Source of the DNA: Argopecten irradians
Taxonomy: Eukaryota; Mollusca; Bivalvia; Pectinida; Pectinidae
DNA: 64,000 bases
Direction: 5' to 3'
Assembly: GCF_041381155.1 (NCBI RefSeq)
Contig: NC_091135.1
Location: forward strand, 70,460,888 to 70,524,887
Under the pieces are notes generated by a model. The model worked only from the letters and a program-made list of their open reading frames with translations. It was not told the DNA's origin and made no database searches. Below are positions 12,501 to 23,866 of the stretch, one piece after another. Within the stretch, counting starts at the first letter, position 1, and every line of letters starts with the position of its first letter. The translations under genes were made by a program, and so were the position numbers.

Positions 12501-15500
12501 GGTATATATTAGAGGGTTACTTGACCTGGACTGGTACATATTAGAGGGTTATTTGATCTGGACTGGTACATATTAGGGTGTTATTTGACCTGGACTGGTA
12601 CATACTAGAGGGTTACCTGACCTTGACTGGTATATATTAGAGGGTTATTTGATCTGGACTGGTACATATTAGGAGGTTATTTGATCTGGATTGGTACATA
12701 CTAGAGGGTTATCTGACCTTGACTGGTATATATTAGAGGGTTATTTGATCTGGACTGGTACATATTAGGAGGTTATTTGACCTGGACTGGTACATACTAG
12801 AGGGTTACCTGACCTTGACTGGTATATATTAGAGGGTTATTTGATCTGGACTGGTACATATTAGGAGGTTATTTGATCTGGACTGGTACATACTAGAGGG
12901 TTACCTGACCTTGACTGGTATATATTAGAGGGTTATTTGATCTGGACTGGTACATATTAGGAGGTTATTTGACCTGGACTGGTATATATTAGAGGGTTAC
13001 CTGACCTGGACTGGTACATATTAGGGTGTTATTTGACCTGGACTGGTACATATTAGGGTGTTATTTGACCTGGACTGGTACATATTAGGGTGTTATTTGA
13101 CCTGGACTGGTACATATTAGGGTGTTATTTGACCTGGACAGGTACATATTAGGGTGTTATTTGACCTGGACTGGTACATATTAGGGTGTTATTTGACCTG
13201 GACTGGTACATATTAGGGTGTTATTTGACCTGGACTGGTACATATTAGGGTGTTATTTGACCTGGACTGGTACATATTAGGAGGTTATTTGACCTGGACT
13301 GGTACATATTAGGAGGTTATTTGACCTGGACTGGTACATATTAGGGTGTTATTTGACCTGGACTGGTACATATTAGGGTGTTATTTGACCTGGACTGGTA
13401 CATATTAGGGTGTTATTTGACCTGGACTGGTACATATTAGGGTGTTATTTGACCTGGACTGGTACATATTAGGGTGTTATTTGACCTGGACAGGTACATA
13501 TTAGAGGGTTACTTGACCTGGACTGGTACATATTAGGGTGTTATTTGACCTGGACTGGTACATATTAGGGTGTTATTTGACCTGGACTGGTACATATTAG
13601 GGTGTTATTTGACCTGGACAGGTACATATTAGAGGGTTACTTGACCTGGACTGGTACATATTAGAGGGTTACTTGACCTGGACTGGTACATATTAGGGTG
13701 TTATTTGACCTGGACAGGTACATATTAGGGTGTTATTTGACCTGGACTGGTGTATATTAGAGGGTTACTTGACCTGGACTGGTACATATTAGAGGGTTAT
13801 TTGATCTGGACTGGTACATATGAGGGTGTTATTTGACCTGGACTGGTACATACTAGAGGGTTACCTGACCTTGACTGGTATATATTAGAGGGTTATTTGA
13901 TCTGGACTGGTACATATTAGGAGGTTATTTGATCTGGATTGGTACATACTAGAGGGTTATCTGACCTTGACTGGTATATATTAGAGGGTTATTTGATCTG
14001 GACTGGTACATATTAGGAGGTTATTTGACCTGGACTGGTACATACTAGAGGGTTACCTGACCTTGACTGGTATATATTAGAGGGTTATTTGATCTGGACT
14101 GGTACATATTAGGAGGTTATTTGATCTGGACTGGTACATACTAGAGGGTTACCTGACCTTGACTGGTATATATTAGAGGGTTATTTGATCTGGACTGGTA
14201 CATATTAGGGAGGTTAATTTGACCTGGACCTGGTATATATTAGAGGGGGGGGTTACCTGGTTACCTGGACCTGACTGTACATATTAGGGTTTTATTTGAC
14301 CTGGACTGGTACATATTAGAGGGTTATTTGACCTGGACAGGTACATATTAGGGTGTTATTTGACCTGGACTGGTACATATTAGGGTGTTATTTGACCTGG
14401 ACTGGTACATATTAGGGTGTTACTTGACCTGGACAGGTACATATTAGGTGTGTTATTTGACCTGGACTGGTACATATTAGGAGGTTATTTGACCTGGACT
14501 GGTACATATTAGGAGGTTATTTGACCTGGACTGGTACATATTAGGGGGTTATTTGACCTGGACTGGTACATATTAGGGTGTTATTTGACCTGGACTGGTA
14601 CATATTAGGGTGTTATTTGACCTGGACTGGTACATATTAGGGTGTTATTTGACCTGGACTGGTACATATTATAGGGTTACTTGACCTGGACTGGTACATA
14701 TTAGGGTGTTATTTGACCTGGACAGGTACATATTAGAGGGTTACTTGACCTGGACTAGTACATATTAGGGTGTTATTTGACCTGGACTGGTATATATTAG
14801 GGTGTTATTTGACCTGGACTGGTACATATTAGGGTGTTATTTGACCTGGACAGGTACATATTAGAGGGTTACTTGACCTGGACTGGTACATATTAGAGGG
14901 TTACTTGACCTGGACAGGTACATATTAGGGTGTTATTTGACCTGGACAGGTACATATTAGGGTGTTATTTGACCTGGACTGGTACATATTAGGGTGTTAT
15001 TTGACCTGGACTGGTACATATTAGAGGGTTACTTGACCTGGACAGGTACATATTAGAGGGTTACTTGACCTGGACTGGTACATATTAGGGTGTTATTTGA
15101 CCTGGACAGGTACATATTAGAGGGTTACTTGACCTGGACTGGTACATATTAGAGGGTTACTTGACCTGGACTGGTACATATTAGGGTGTTATTTGACCTG
15201 GACAGGTACATATTAGAGGGTTACTTGACCTGGACTGGTACATATTAGAGGGTTACTTGACCTGGACAGGTACATATTAGGGTGTTATTTGACCTGGACA
15301 GGTACATAATTAGGGTGTTATTTGACCTGGACTGGTACATATTAGAGGGTTACTTGACCTGGACTGGTACATATTAGGGTGTTATTTGACCTGGACAGGT
15401 ACATATTAGGGTGTTATTTGACCTGGACAGGTACATATTAGGGTGTTATTTGACCTGGACTGGTACATATTAGGGTGTTATTTGACCTGGACTGGTACAT

Positions 15501-18500
15501 ATTAGGGTGTTACTTGACCTGGACTGGTACATATTAGGAGGTTATTTGACCTGGACTGGTACATACTAGGAGGTTATTTGACCTGGACAGGTATATATTA
15601 GGGTGTTATTTGACCTGGACTGGTACATATTAGGGTGTTATTTGACCTGGACTGGTACATATTAGGGTGTTACTTGACCTGGACTGGTACATATTAGGAG
15701 GTTATTTGACCTGGACTGGTACATACTAGGAGGTTATTTGACCTGGACAGGTACATATTAGGGTGTTATTTGACCTGGACAGGTACATATTAGGGTGTTA
15801 TTTGACCTGACTGGTACATATTAGGGTGTTATTTGACCTTGACTGGTATTGTTAGAGGGTTATTTGATCTGGACTGGTACATATTAGGAGGTTATTTGAT
15901 CTGGATTGGTACATACTAGAGGGTTATCTGACCTTGACTGGTATATATTAGAGGGTTATTTGATCTGGACTGGTACATATTAGGAGGTTATTTGACCTGG
16001 ACTGGTACATACTAGAGGGTTACCTGACCTTGACTGGTATATATTAGAGGGTTATTTGATCTGGACTGGTACATATTAGGAGGTTATTTGATCTGGACTG
16101 GTACATACTAGAGGGTTACCTGACCTTGACTGGTATATATTAAAGGGTTATTTGATCTGGACTGGTACATATTAGGAGGTTATTTGACCTGGACTGGTAT
16201 ATATTAGAGGGTTACCTGACCTGGACTGGTACATATTAGGGTGTTATTTGACCTGGACTGGTACATATTAGAGGGTTACCTGACCTGGACTGGTACATAT
16301 TAGGGTGTTATTTGAACTGGACAGGTACATATTAGGGTGTTATTTGACCTGGACTGGTACATATTAGGGTGTTATTTGACCTGGACTGGTACATATTAGG
16401 GTGTTATTTGACCTGGACTGGTACATATTAGAGTGTTATTTGACCTGGACTGGTACATATTAGGGTGTTATTTGACCTGGACTGGTACATATTAGGAGGG
16501 TTATTTGACCTGGACTGGTACATATTAGAGTGTTATTTGACCTGGACTGGGTACATATTAGGGGTTATTTGACCTGGACTGGTACATATTAGGGTGTTAT
16601 TTGACCTGGACTGGTACATATTAGGGTGTTATTTGACCTGGACTGGTATATATTAGAGGCTTTATTCTTGACCTGGGGTACATTAGGGGTTACTTGACCT
16701 GGACTGGTACATATTAGGGTGTTATTTGACCTGGACAGGTACATATTAGGGTGTTATTTGACCTGGACTGGTAATATTAGGGTGTTATTTGACCTGGACA
16801 GGTACATATTAGAGGGTTACTTGACCTGGACTGGTACATATTAGAGGGTTACTTGACCTGGACAGGTACATATTAGGGTGTTATTAGACTGACCTGGACC
16901 TGGACTGGTACATATTAGGGTGTTATTTGACCTGGACTGGTACATATTAGGGTGTTATTTGACCTGGACAGGTACATATTAGAGGGTTACTTGACCTGGA
17001 CAGGTACATATTAGGGTTATTTGACCTGGACAGGTACATATTAGGGTGTTATTTGACCATATTAGGGTGTTATTTGGACTGGTACATATTAGGGTGTATT
17101 GACCTGGATGGTACATATTAGGGGTTACTTGACCTGGACTGGTACATATTAGGGTGTTATTTGACCTGGACTGGTACATATTAGGGTGTTATTTGACCTG
17201 GACAGGTACATATTAGAGGGTTACTTGACCTGGACTGGTACATATTAGAGGGTTATTTGACCTGGACTGGTACATATTATAGGTGTTATTGACCTGGACA
17301 GGTACATATTAGAGGTGTTACTTGACCTGGACTGGTACATATTAGGGGTTATTTGACCTGGACTGGTACATATTAGGGTGTTATTTGACCTGGACTGGTA
17401 CATATTAGGGTGTTATTTGACCTGGACTGGTACATATTAGGGAGGTTATATTGACCTGGACTGGTACATATTAGGGTGTTATTTTGACCTGGACTGGTAC
17501 ATATTAGGGTGTTACTTGACCTGACTGGTACATATTAGGAGGTTATTTGACCTGGACTGGTACATACTAGAGGTTATTTGACCTGGACGTAATATAGGTG
17601 GACTGGACGGTACATATTAGGGTGTTATTTGACCTGGACTGGTACAATTTGGGGTTATTTAGGACTGGTACATATTTGTTATTACCTGGACAGGGTACAT
17701 ATTAGGAGGTTATTTGGAGCCTGGACCAGGTACATACTACTGAGGTTATTTGACGCTGGGACTGGGTACATATTAGAGGAGTGATTAATTTGTACCTTGA
17801 CAGTGATATATATTAATGGGGGTAATTTGATCTGGACATGTACATATTAGGAGGTTAATTTGAACATGGAAATGGTATATACTAGAGGGATTATCTTGAA
17901 CTGGACTGGTACATAATTAGGAAGGTTATTTGATCCTGGACTGGTAACATACTATAGTGGTTAATTTGACCAGGAACTGGTACAATACTAGAGGGTTTAC
18001 CTGACCTTGACTGGTATATAATTAGAGAGGTGTTAATTTGATCAGGACACGGGGTACATATAATAGGAGGTTATTTTGATCATGGACTGTGTATATTACT
18101 AGAGGTATACCAGATGCTAGACTGGTATAATATTAGAGAGGTTAATTTGATCTGGACTGGTATATATTAGAGGGTTATTTGACCTGGACTGGTATAATAT
18201 TAGAGGGTTATTTGACCTGGACTGGTACATATTAGGAGGTTATTTGACCTGGACTGGTACATATTAGAGGGTTACCTGACCTGGACTGGTACATATTAGG
18301 GTGTTATTTGACCTGGACTGGTACATATTAGAGGGTTATTGACCTGGACAGGTACATATTAGGTGTTATTTGACCTGGACTGGTACATATTAGGGTGTTA
18401 TTTGACCTGGACAGGTACATATTAGGGTGTTATTTGACCTGGACTGGTACATATTAGGGTGTTATTTGACCTGGACTGGTACATATTAGAGGGTTATTTG

Positions 18501-21500
18501 ACCTGGACTGGTACATATTAGGAGTGTTATTTGACCTGGACAGGTACATATTAGAGGGTTACTTGACCTGGACAGGTACATATTATAGGGTTATTTGACC
18601 TGGACTGGTACAAATTAGGGTGTTATTTGACCTGGACTGGTACATATTAGGGTTACTTGACCTGGACTGGTACATATTAGGGTTACTTGACCTGGACTGG
18701 TACATATTAGAGGGTTACTTGACCTGGACTGGTACATATTAGGGGTTATTTGACCTGGACAGGTACATATTAGAGGTGTTATTTGACCTGGACTGGTACA
18801 TATTAGGGTGTTATTTGACCTGGACTGGTACATATTAGGGTGTTATTTGACCTGGACTGGTACATATTAGGGTGTTATTTGACCTGGACTGGTACATATT
18901 AGGGTGTATATTTGACCTGGACTGGTACATATTAGGGTGTTACTTGACCTGGACTGGTACATATTAGAGGGTTACTTGACCTGGACAGGTACATATTAGG
19001 GTGTTATTTGACCTGGACAGGTACATATTAGGGTGTTATTTGACCTGGACTGGTACATATTAGGGTGTTATTTGACCTGGACTGGTACATATTAGAGGGT
19101 TATTTGACCTGGACAGGTACATATTAGAGGGTTACTTGACCTGGACAGGTACATATTAGGGTGTTATTTGACCTGGACAGGTACATATTAGAGGTGTTAT
19201 TTGACCTGGACAGGTACATATTAGAGGGTTACTTGACCTGGACTGGTACATATTAGAGGTGTTATTTGACCTGGACAGGTACATATTAGAGGTGTTATTT
19301 GACCTGGACTGGTACATATTAGAGGGTTACTTGACCTGGACAGGTACATATTAGAGGGTTATTTGACCTGGACAGGTACATATTAGGGTGTTATTTGACC
19401 TGGACAGGTACATATTAGGGTGTTATTGACCTGGACTGGTACATATTAGGGTGTTACTTGACCTGGACTGGTACATATTAGGGTGTTATTTGACCTGGAC
19501 AGGTACATATTAGGGTGTTATTTGACCTGGACAGGTACATATTAGGGTGTTATTTGACCTGGACTGGTACATATTAGGGTGTTCTTTGACCTGGACTGGT
19601 ACATATTAGGGTGTTACTTGACCTGGACTGGTACATATTAGGAGGTTATTTGACCTGGACTGGTACATACCAGAGGTTATTTGACCTGGACAGGTATATA
19701 TTAGGGTGTTATTTGACCTGGACTGGTACATATTAGGGTGTTATTTGACCTGGACTGGTACATAAATTAGGGTGTTACTTGACCTGGACTGGTACATATT
19801 AGGGTGTTATTTGACCTGGACAGTTACAAATTAGAGGGTTACTTGACCTGGACTGGTACATATTAGGAGGTTATTTGACCTGGACAGGTACATATTAGGG
19901 TGTTATTTGACCTGGACTGGTACATATTAGGGTGTTTATTTGACCTGGACTGGTACATATTAGGGTGTTATTTGACCTGGACTGGTACATATTAGGGTGT
20001 TATTTGACCTGGACAGGTACATATTAGGGTGTTATTTGACCTGGACTGGTACATATTAGGGTGTTATTTGACCTGGACAGGTACATATTAGGGTGTTATT
20101 TGACCTGGACAGGTACATATTAGGGTGATATTTGACCTGGACTGGTACATATTAGGGTGTTATTTGACCTGGACAGGTACATATTAGAGGGTTACTTGAC
20201 CTGGACTGGTACATATTAGGGTGTTATTTGACCTGGACTGGTATATATTAGGGTGTTATATTGACAGGGACAGGTACATATAGGGTGTTATTTGACCTGG
20301 ACTGGTACATATTAGGGTGTTATTTGACCTGGACAGGTACATATTAGGGGTGTTATTTGACCTGGACTGGTACATATTAGGGTGTTATTTGACCTGGACA
20401 GGTACATATTAGAGGGTTACTTGACCTGGACTGGTACATTTAGGGTGTTATTTGACCTGGACTGATGCATATTAGAGGGTTACCTGACCTGGACGTGGTA
20501 AATATTAGGAGGTTATTTGACCTGGACTGGTGCATATTAGAGGGTTACCTGAGGGTTACTTGACCTGGACTGGTACATATTAGAGGGTTACTTGACCTGG
20601 ACATGTACATATTAGGAGGTTATTGACCTGGACTGGTGCATATTAGAGGGTTACCCTGACCTGGACTGGTACATATTAGAGGGTTACTTGACCTGGACTG
20701 GTACATATTAGGAGGTTATTTGACCTGAACTGGTACATATTAGGGTGTTATTTGACCTGGACAGGTACATATTAGGGTGTTATTTGACCTGGACTGGTGC
20801 ATATTAGAGGGTTACTTGACCTGGACAGGTACATATTAGGAGGTTATTTGACATGGACTGGTGCATATTAGAGGGTTACCTGACCTGGACTGGTACATAT
20901 TAGAGGGTTACTTGACCTGGACTGGTACATATTAGGGTGTTATTTGACCTGGACAGGTACATATTAGGGTGTTATTTGACCTGGACAGGTACATATTAGG
21001 GTGTTATTTGACCTGGACTGGTACATATTAGAGGGTTACTTGACCTGGACAGGTACATATTAGGGTGTTATTTGACCTGGACTGGTATATATTAGAGGGT
21101 TACTTGACCTGGACTGGTACATATTAGGAGGTTATTTGACCTGGACTGGTATATATTAGAGGGTTACTTGACCTGGACTGGTACATATTAGGAGGTTATT
21201 TGACCTGGACTGGTACATATTAGGAGGTTATTTGACCTGGACTGGTACATATTAGGAGGCTATTTGACCTGGACTGGTACATATTAGAGGGTTACTTGAC
21301 CTGGACTGGTACATATTAGGGTGTTATTTGACCTGGACTGGTATATATTAGAGGGTTACTTGACCTGGACTGGTACATATTAGGAGGTTACTTGACCTGG
21401 ACTGGTGCATATTAGAGGGTTACCTGACCTGGACTGGTACATATTAGGAGGTTATTTGATCTGGACTGGTACATACTAGAGGGTTACCTGACCTGGACTG

Positions 21501-23866
21501 GTACATATTAGAGGGTTACTTGACCTGGACTGGTACATATTAGGAGGTTATTTGACCTGGACTGGTGCATACTAGAGGGTTACCTGACCTGGACAGGTAC
21601 ATATTAGGGTGTTATTTGACCTGGACTGGTATATATTAGGGTGTTATTTGACCTGGACTGGTACATATTAGGGTGTTATTTGACCTGGACAGGTACATAT
21701 TAGGGTGTTATTTGACCTAGACTGGTACTTATTAGGGTGTTATTTGACCTGGACAGGTACATATTAGAGGGTTACTTGACCTGGACTGGTATATATTAGA
21801 GGATTATTTGACCTGGACTGGTACATATTAGAGGGTTACCTGACCTGGACTGGTACATATTAGAGGGTTACTTGACCTGGACTGGTACATATTAGGGTGT
21901 TATTTGACCTGGACTGGTACATATTAGAGGGTTATTTGATCTGGACTGGTACATATTAGGAGGGTTATTTGACCTGGACAGGTACATATTAGAGGGTTAC
22001 TTGACCTGGACAGGTACATAATAGAGGGTTACTTGACCTGGACTGGTACATATTAGAGGGTTATTTGATCTGGACTGGTACATATTAGGGTGTTATGTGA
22101 CCTGGACTGGTACATACTAGAGGGTTACCTGACCTTGACTGGTATATATTAGAGGGTTATTTGATCTGGACTGGTACATATTAGGAGGTTATTTGATCTG
22201 GATTGGTACATACTAGAGGGTTACCTGACCTGGACTGGTACATATTAGGGTGTTATTTGACCTGGACTGGTACATATTAGGGTGTTATTTGATCTGGACT
22301 GGTACATATTAGGAGGTTATTTGACCTGGACTGGTGCATACTAGAGGGTTACCTGACCTGGACTGGTACATATTAGGAGGTTATTTGACCTGGACAGGTA
22401 CATATTAGAGGGTTACTTGACCTGGACTGGTACATATTAGGAGGTTATTTGACCTGGCCTGGTACATATTAGAGGGTTACCTGAGCTGGACTGGTACATA
22501 TTAGGAGGTTACTTGAATACCTTTTACGTCACTTATTGTATTAAAAAATAATGTGTAATGTAGGGCATAGTGACGAAGGTAAAGTCTACCATATGCCCAT
22601 CCAGCGTTAATAATGCCGACAATTTGTATTCTACAGATCAGTCCTGAAACGGTTGCTGTGAATGACGAAGTGACTATTACAATGAAGGTTAAGAACCCGT
22701 TGCGCAGACCACTCACAAAATGTCGCTACACTATTGACTCGGAGTCAATGCAGCTAAACGACGAAGAATTTACGATCGAGTAAGTTTTACTTAAACAAAG
22801 CCCAACATGCCACTATCAATAATTGATAGATTTGCTTTCGTCATTCAACCAATCAATACTGGGAGGTCAATACCTCAAGTAGACCAAATACTGACCAGTG
22901 GTTTGCTACACCTTACGTATGGCCAAAACAGTAAGACACTTGACCTAAAATGAATTTCAGGTCAAGTGTTCTTTTAATGTCTATTGACGTCAATGTATTT
23001 TTAATCACGGAAATTTCCTACTTGCAATGGCATAAAATATACATCAATCTTAGATCAATCTCCAACCTTGTAAATTATAAGATCTTAATTGTATACTCAT
23101 TTTTAGACAAAGTTTTTATTTTTGCATTCCATATAATTTCATTTTTTTATCACATAACTACATTTCAAGAAATTTCAACACCATCATATACTAAAAAAAT
23201 CCGGCAGACGCAACCATTTTGTGCCGCCGTGCTCGAAATCGTGACGTAACTTTATTTATTCTGACGTCATTGTTTCTGCCATGACGTCAGAATGAATTTC
23301 TAGTCAATTGAAATCGCTTTAAGGTTCTATCACAATAATATTAAATTGATTCCTCGCATTTTATTGACATAATGCATATTCTATCATACGCCGGGACAAT
23401 ATACCTGGTGTCCGGAGATGTAGTAGTGAACCTTGTGATGTATGACGGGGCTACAGTGGCCGAGTGGTTACTTGTAAGATGTTTCGACTTGTTACTACAA
23501 CCCCTTCACCTTCAATATGGGACAGTTGCCAAGTACTGACCGCTGGTCAGTGGTTTTCTCCGGGTTCTCCGGTTTCCCCCAACAACAAATCTGGCACGTC
23601 TTTACATGACCTTAATTAGCTGTTGATAGGATGTTAAACTAATAAAACCTTTAATAACCTTTAGTAAACCTGATGTACACGTATGAAATACATTTACCAT
23701 TTCTTGTAGGAAAGATGTGCCTGCCAACACGGAATGGTGCCTAACTGTGAAGAAGAGAGTTTGGGAGTCAACATTGTTTGGATTCGAATGCATCACCGTT
23801 GGATTCGATTGTGCCGAAATCCCTAGTATCTGTGGAAGTAGTAACACTATCTCAATAGTGTGGTGA
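3339..23866 (+). CDS. Transglutaminase, 3' half of gene (seven exons, 5' part outside window)
   Basis: Calcium-dependent protein-glutamine gamma-glutamyltransferase, which cross-links Gln and Lys side chains in coagulation or matrix proteins (family knowledge). Exons: 3339-3501, 3833-3921, 4605-4684, 5109-5325, 12143-12303, 22637-22779 and 23710-23866. All introns begin GT and end AG, and the codon phases (2,1,0,1,0,2) agree at every junction, giving about 335 residues and a TGA stop. The first three exons end the catalytic core, with the family signature FVFAEVNAD and a VGKCISTK block. The last four encode the two C-terminal beta-barrel/Ig-like domains. A typical transglutaminase is about 700 residues, so the catalytic Cys-His-Asp exons should lie upstream of position 1. 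Only about 5% of the span is coding; the introns hold a TIR-bounded LINE and a 10-kb satellite. No lesions are seen, so the gene looks functional. The paralogue cannot be assigned. Confidence 0.92.
3833..3921 (+). CDS. Transglutaminase exon B (core domain)
   Basis: The acceptor is tattacag (3825-3832) and the donor is gtacta at 3922. It encodes VGKCISTKNP and IDITSCYKHPEG, matching the family pattern V-G-x-x-I-S-T-K, then D-I-T-x-x-Y-K-x-P-E-G. Both boundaries were placed by phase agreement with the neighbouring exons. Confidence 0.92.
4605..4684 (+). CDS. Transglutaminase exon C (core-to-barrel linker)
   Basis: The acceptor is actttgtag ending at 4604 and the donor is gtaggg at 4685. It encodes GSQRERDAVHKAI, the conserved stretch after the PEG motif where other members read G-S-x-x-E-R-x-V. 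It then runs into a short acidic, variable linker before the first C-terminal barrel. It ends at a codon boundary. Confidence 0.86.
5109..5325 (+). CDS. Transglutaminase exon D (first C-terminal barrel domain)
   Basis: The acceptor is tgttccag (5101-5108) and the donor is gtaggc at 5326. It encodes the start of the first Ig-like barrel: DDVYMGSNVEIRIKVKN, then FELGPGE at its end, matching the family's L-G-P-G-E strand. Phase 0 in, phase 1 out. The next exon lies 6.8 kb downstream, beyond the TIR/LINE insertion. Confidence 0.92.
5487..5640 (+). repeat. Left terminal inverted repeat
   Basis: Reads cacagggacctggcacg... to ...ttctatacaacattgacgg and matches the reverse complement of 11114-11267 with few differences, mostly in A/T runs. 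The LINE begins immediately inside it at about 5641. Confidence 0.92.
5956..7180 (+). pseudogene. LINE ORF1 (coiled coil + L1-type RRM), frameshifted
   Basis: Nucleic-acid chaperone of a LINE ribonucleoprotein (family role). The ATG at 5956 opens a Ser/Thr-rich N-terminus. A heptad-like coiled coil follows (MDNRLKHIEIQVNKID, LSSRVQDIENKFEAL). After about 6350 the coiled coil continues in another frame (EVRKASDERDELKS). After about 6475 a third frame carries the RNA-binding part (VVEFGNVHRFGKRN, then RPIVARF and a C-terminal VREVRRQLYPVAKRL-type segment). The last about 80 residues are low-complexity and hydrophilic. It ends with TAG at 7178, and ORF2 follows in the same frame. Two frameshifts make it a pseudogene, unless they are consensus errors. 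Confidence 0.82.
7181..10551 (+). pseudogene. LINE ORF2 (endonuclease, reverse transcriptase, zinc knuckle), frameshifted
   Basis: Replication polyprotein for target-primed reverse transcription. The endonuclease begins right after the ORF1 stop with ICSWNVQRGL, and keeps ADIVGLSECWL, VIGDLNSRTG and FSDHAPIYL, the catalytic motifs of the exonuclease-endonuclease-phosphatase family. A frameshift near 7876 and a second in a T-rich stretch near 8590 split it into three frames. The reverse transcriptase (8641-9700) has NNYRGITLISHLSK, QFGFKPGFGTRGA, FIDYSKAFDSV and the catalytic MYADDTFLF. A C-terminal C-x2-C...H-x4-C knuckle (CTVCDKNDVEDKVHFILLC) lies near 10390-10450. Stop at 10551. No ATG precedes the endonuclease in its own frame. 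Confidence 0.88.
11114..11267 (-). repeat. Right terminal inverted repeat
   Basis: Reverse complement of the left repeat at 5487-5640. It ends ccaggtccctgtg at 11267, directly followed by the target duplication ggtgttac (11268-11275). Confidence 0.92.
11276..12142 (+). other. Transglutaminase intron remainder
   Basis: AT-rich intronic sequence between the TIR element and exon E. Open frames on the minus strand at 11416-11727 and 11771-11989 show no recognisable family, and no repeats are evident. The intron ends in the acceptor ttgctgttgtag (12131-12142). Confidence 0.6.
12143..12303 (+). CDS. Transglutaminase exon E (first barrel, second half)
   Basis: The acceptor is ttgctgttgtag and the donor is gtaaag at 12304. 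It encodes KYEDYDDKLVEQGGMEVKAL, then EKEDFRVRRPDVDVV, matching the family's Y-x-x-x-L-x-E-Q and E-x-x-F-R-x-x-x-P segments. The reading frame continues past the donor to an in-frame TGA, but the strong donor and phase match with exon F show this to be read-in to the intron. Confidence 0.92.
12384..22516. repeat. 32-bp intronic satellite, about 316 units
   Basis: About 10.1 kb of tandem units with consensus gttatttgacctggactggt plus acatattaggg(t/a)g. Main variants are gggtg, gaggg or ggagg at the junction, gacct versus gatct, and gactgg versus gacagg. A multi-unit block with 'catactagagggttacctgaccttgac' recurs at about 12590-12960, 13830-14210, 15830-16200 and 22105-22215, so higher-order duplication has occurred. 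Units at about 17040-18170 contain many single-base insertions and deletions. The array fills the intron between transglutaminase exons E and F. Confidence 0.97.
22637..22779 (+). CDS. Transglutaminase exon F (second barrel, first half)
   Basis: The acceptor is tattctacag (22627-22636) and the donor is gtaagt at 22780, a perfect consensus. It encodes ISPETVAVNDEVTITMKVKN, then LTKCRYTIDSESM, the opening strands of the second C-terminal Ig-like barrel. Phase 0 in, phase 2 out. Confidence 0.92.
23447..23650 (+). mobile_element. V-SINE-like element, copy 1
   Basis: Lies in the last transglutaminase intron. It has a tRNA-like head (acagtggccgagtggttac, an A-box match), a body with ggtcagtggttttctccggg, and a tail gacctt...ggatgttaaactaataaaacc. 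The same architecture recurs inverted at 48892-49095. The tail resembles that of molluscan V-SINE elements such as RUDI, as I remember the family; the family name needs an alignment. Confidence 0.78.
23710..23866 (+). CDS. Transglutaminase exon G (terminal exon, second barrel)
   Basis: The acceptor is tttcttgtag ending at 23709; the split Glu codon joins the 'ga' of exon F. It encodes VPANTEWCLTVKKRVW, then LFGFECITVGFDCAE and a short Ser/Asn tail ending VW-stop (TGA 23864-23866). This is the closing strand pair of the second barrel. Several Cys residues (five) are unusual for this domain. No single poly(A) signal stands out; AATAAA-like sites occur from about 24478 onward. Confidence 0.88.

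Noticed and set aside
16979..18833. Minus-strand ORFs with ICTSPGQ repeats
   Set aside because: They arise only from the 32-bp satellite where indels happen to keep a frame open.
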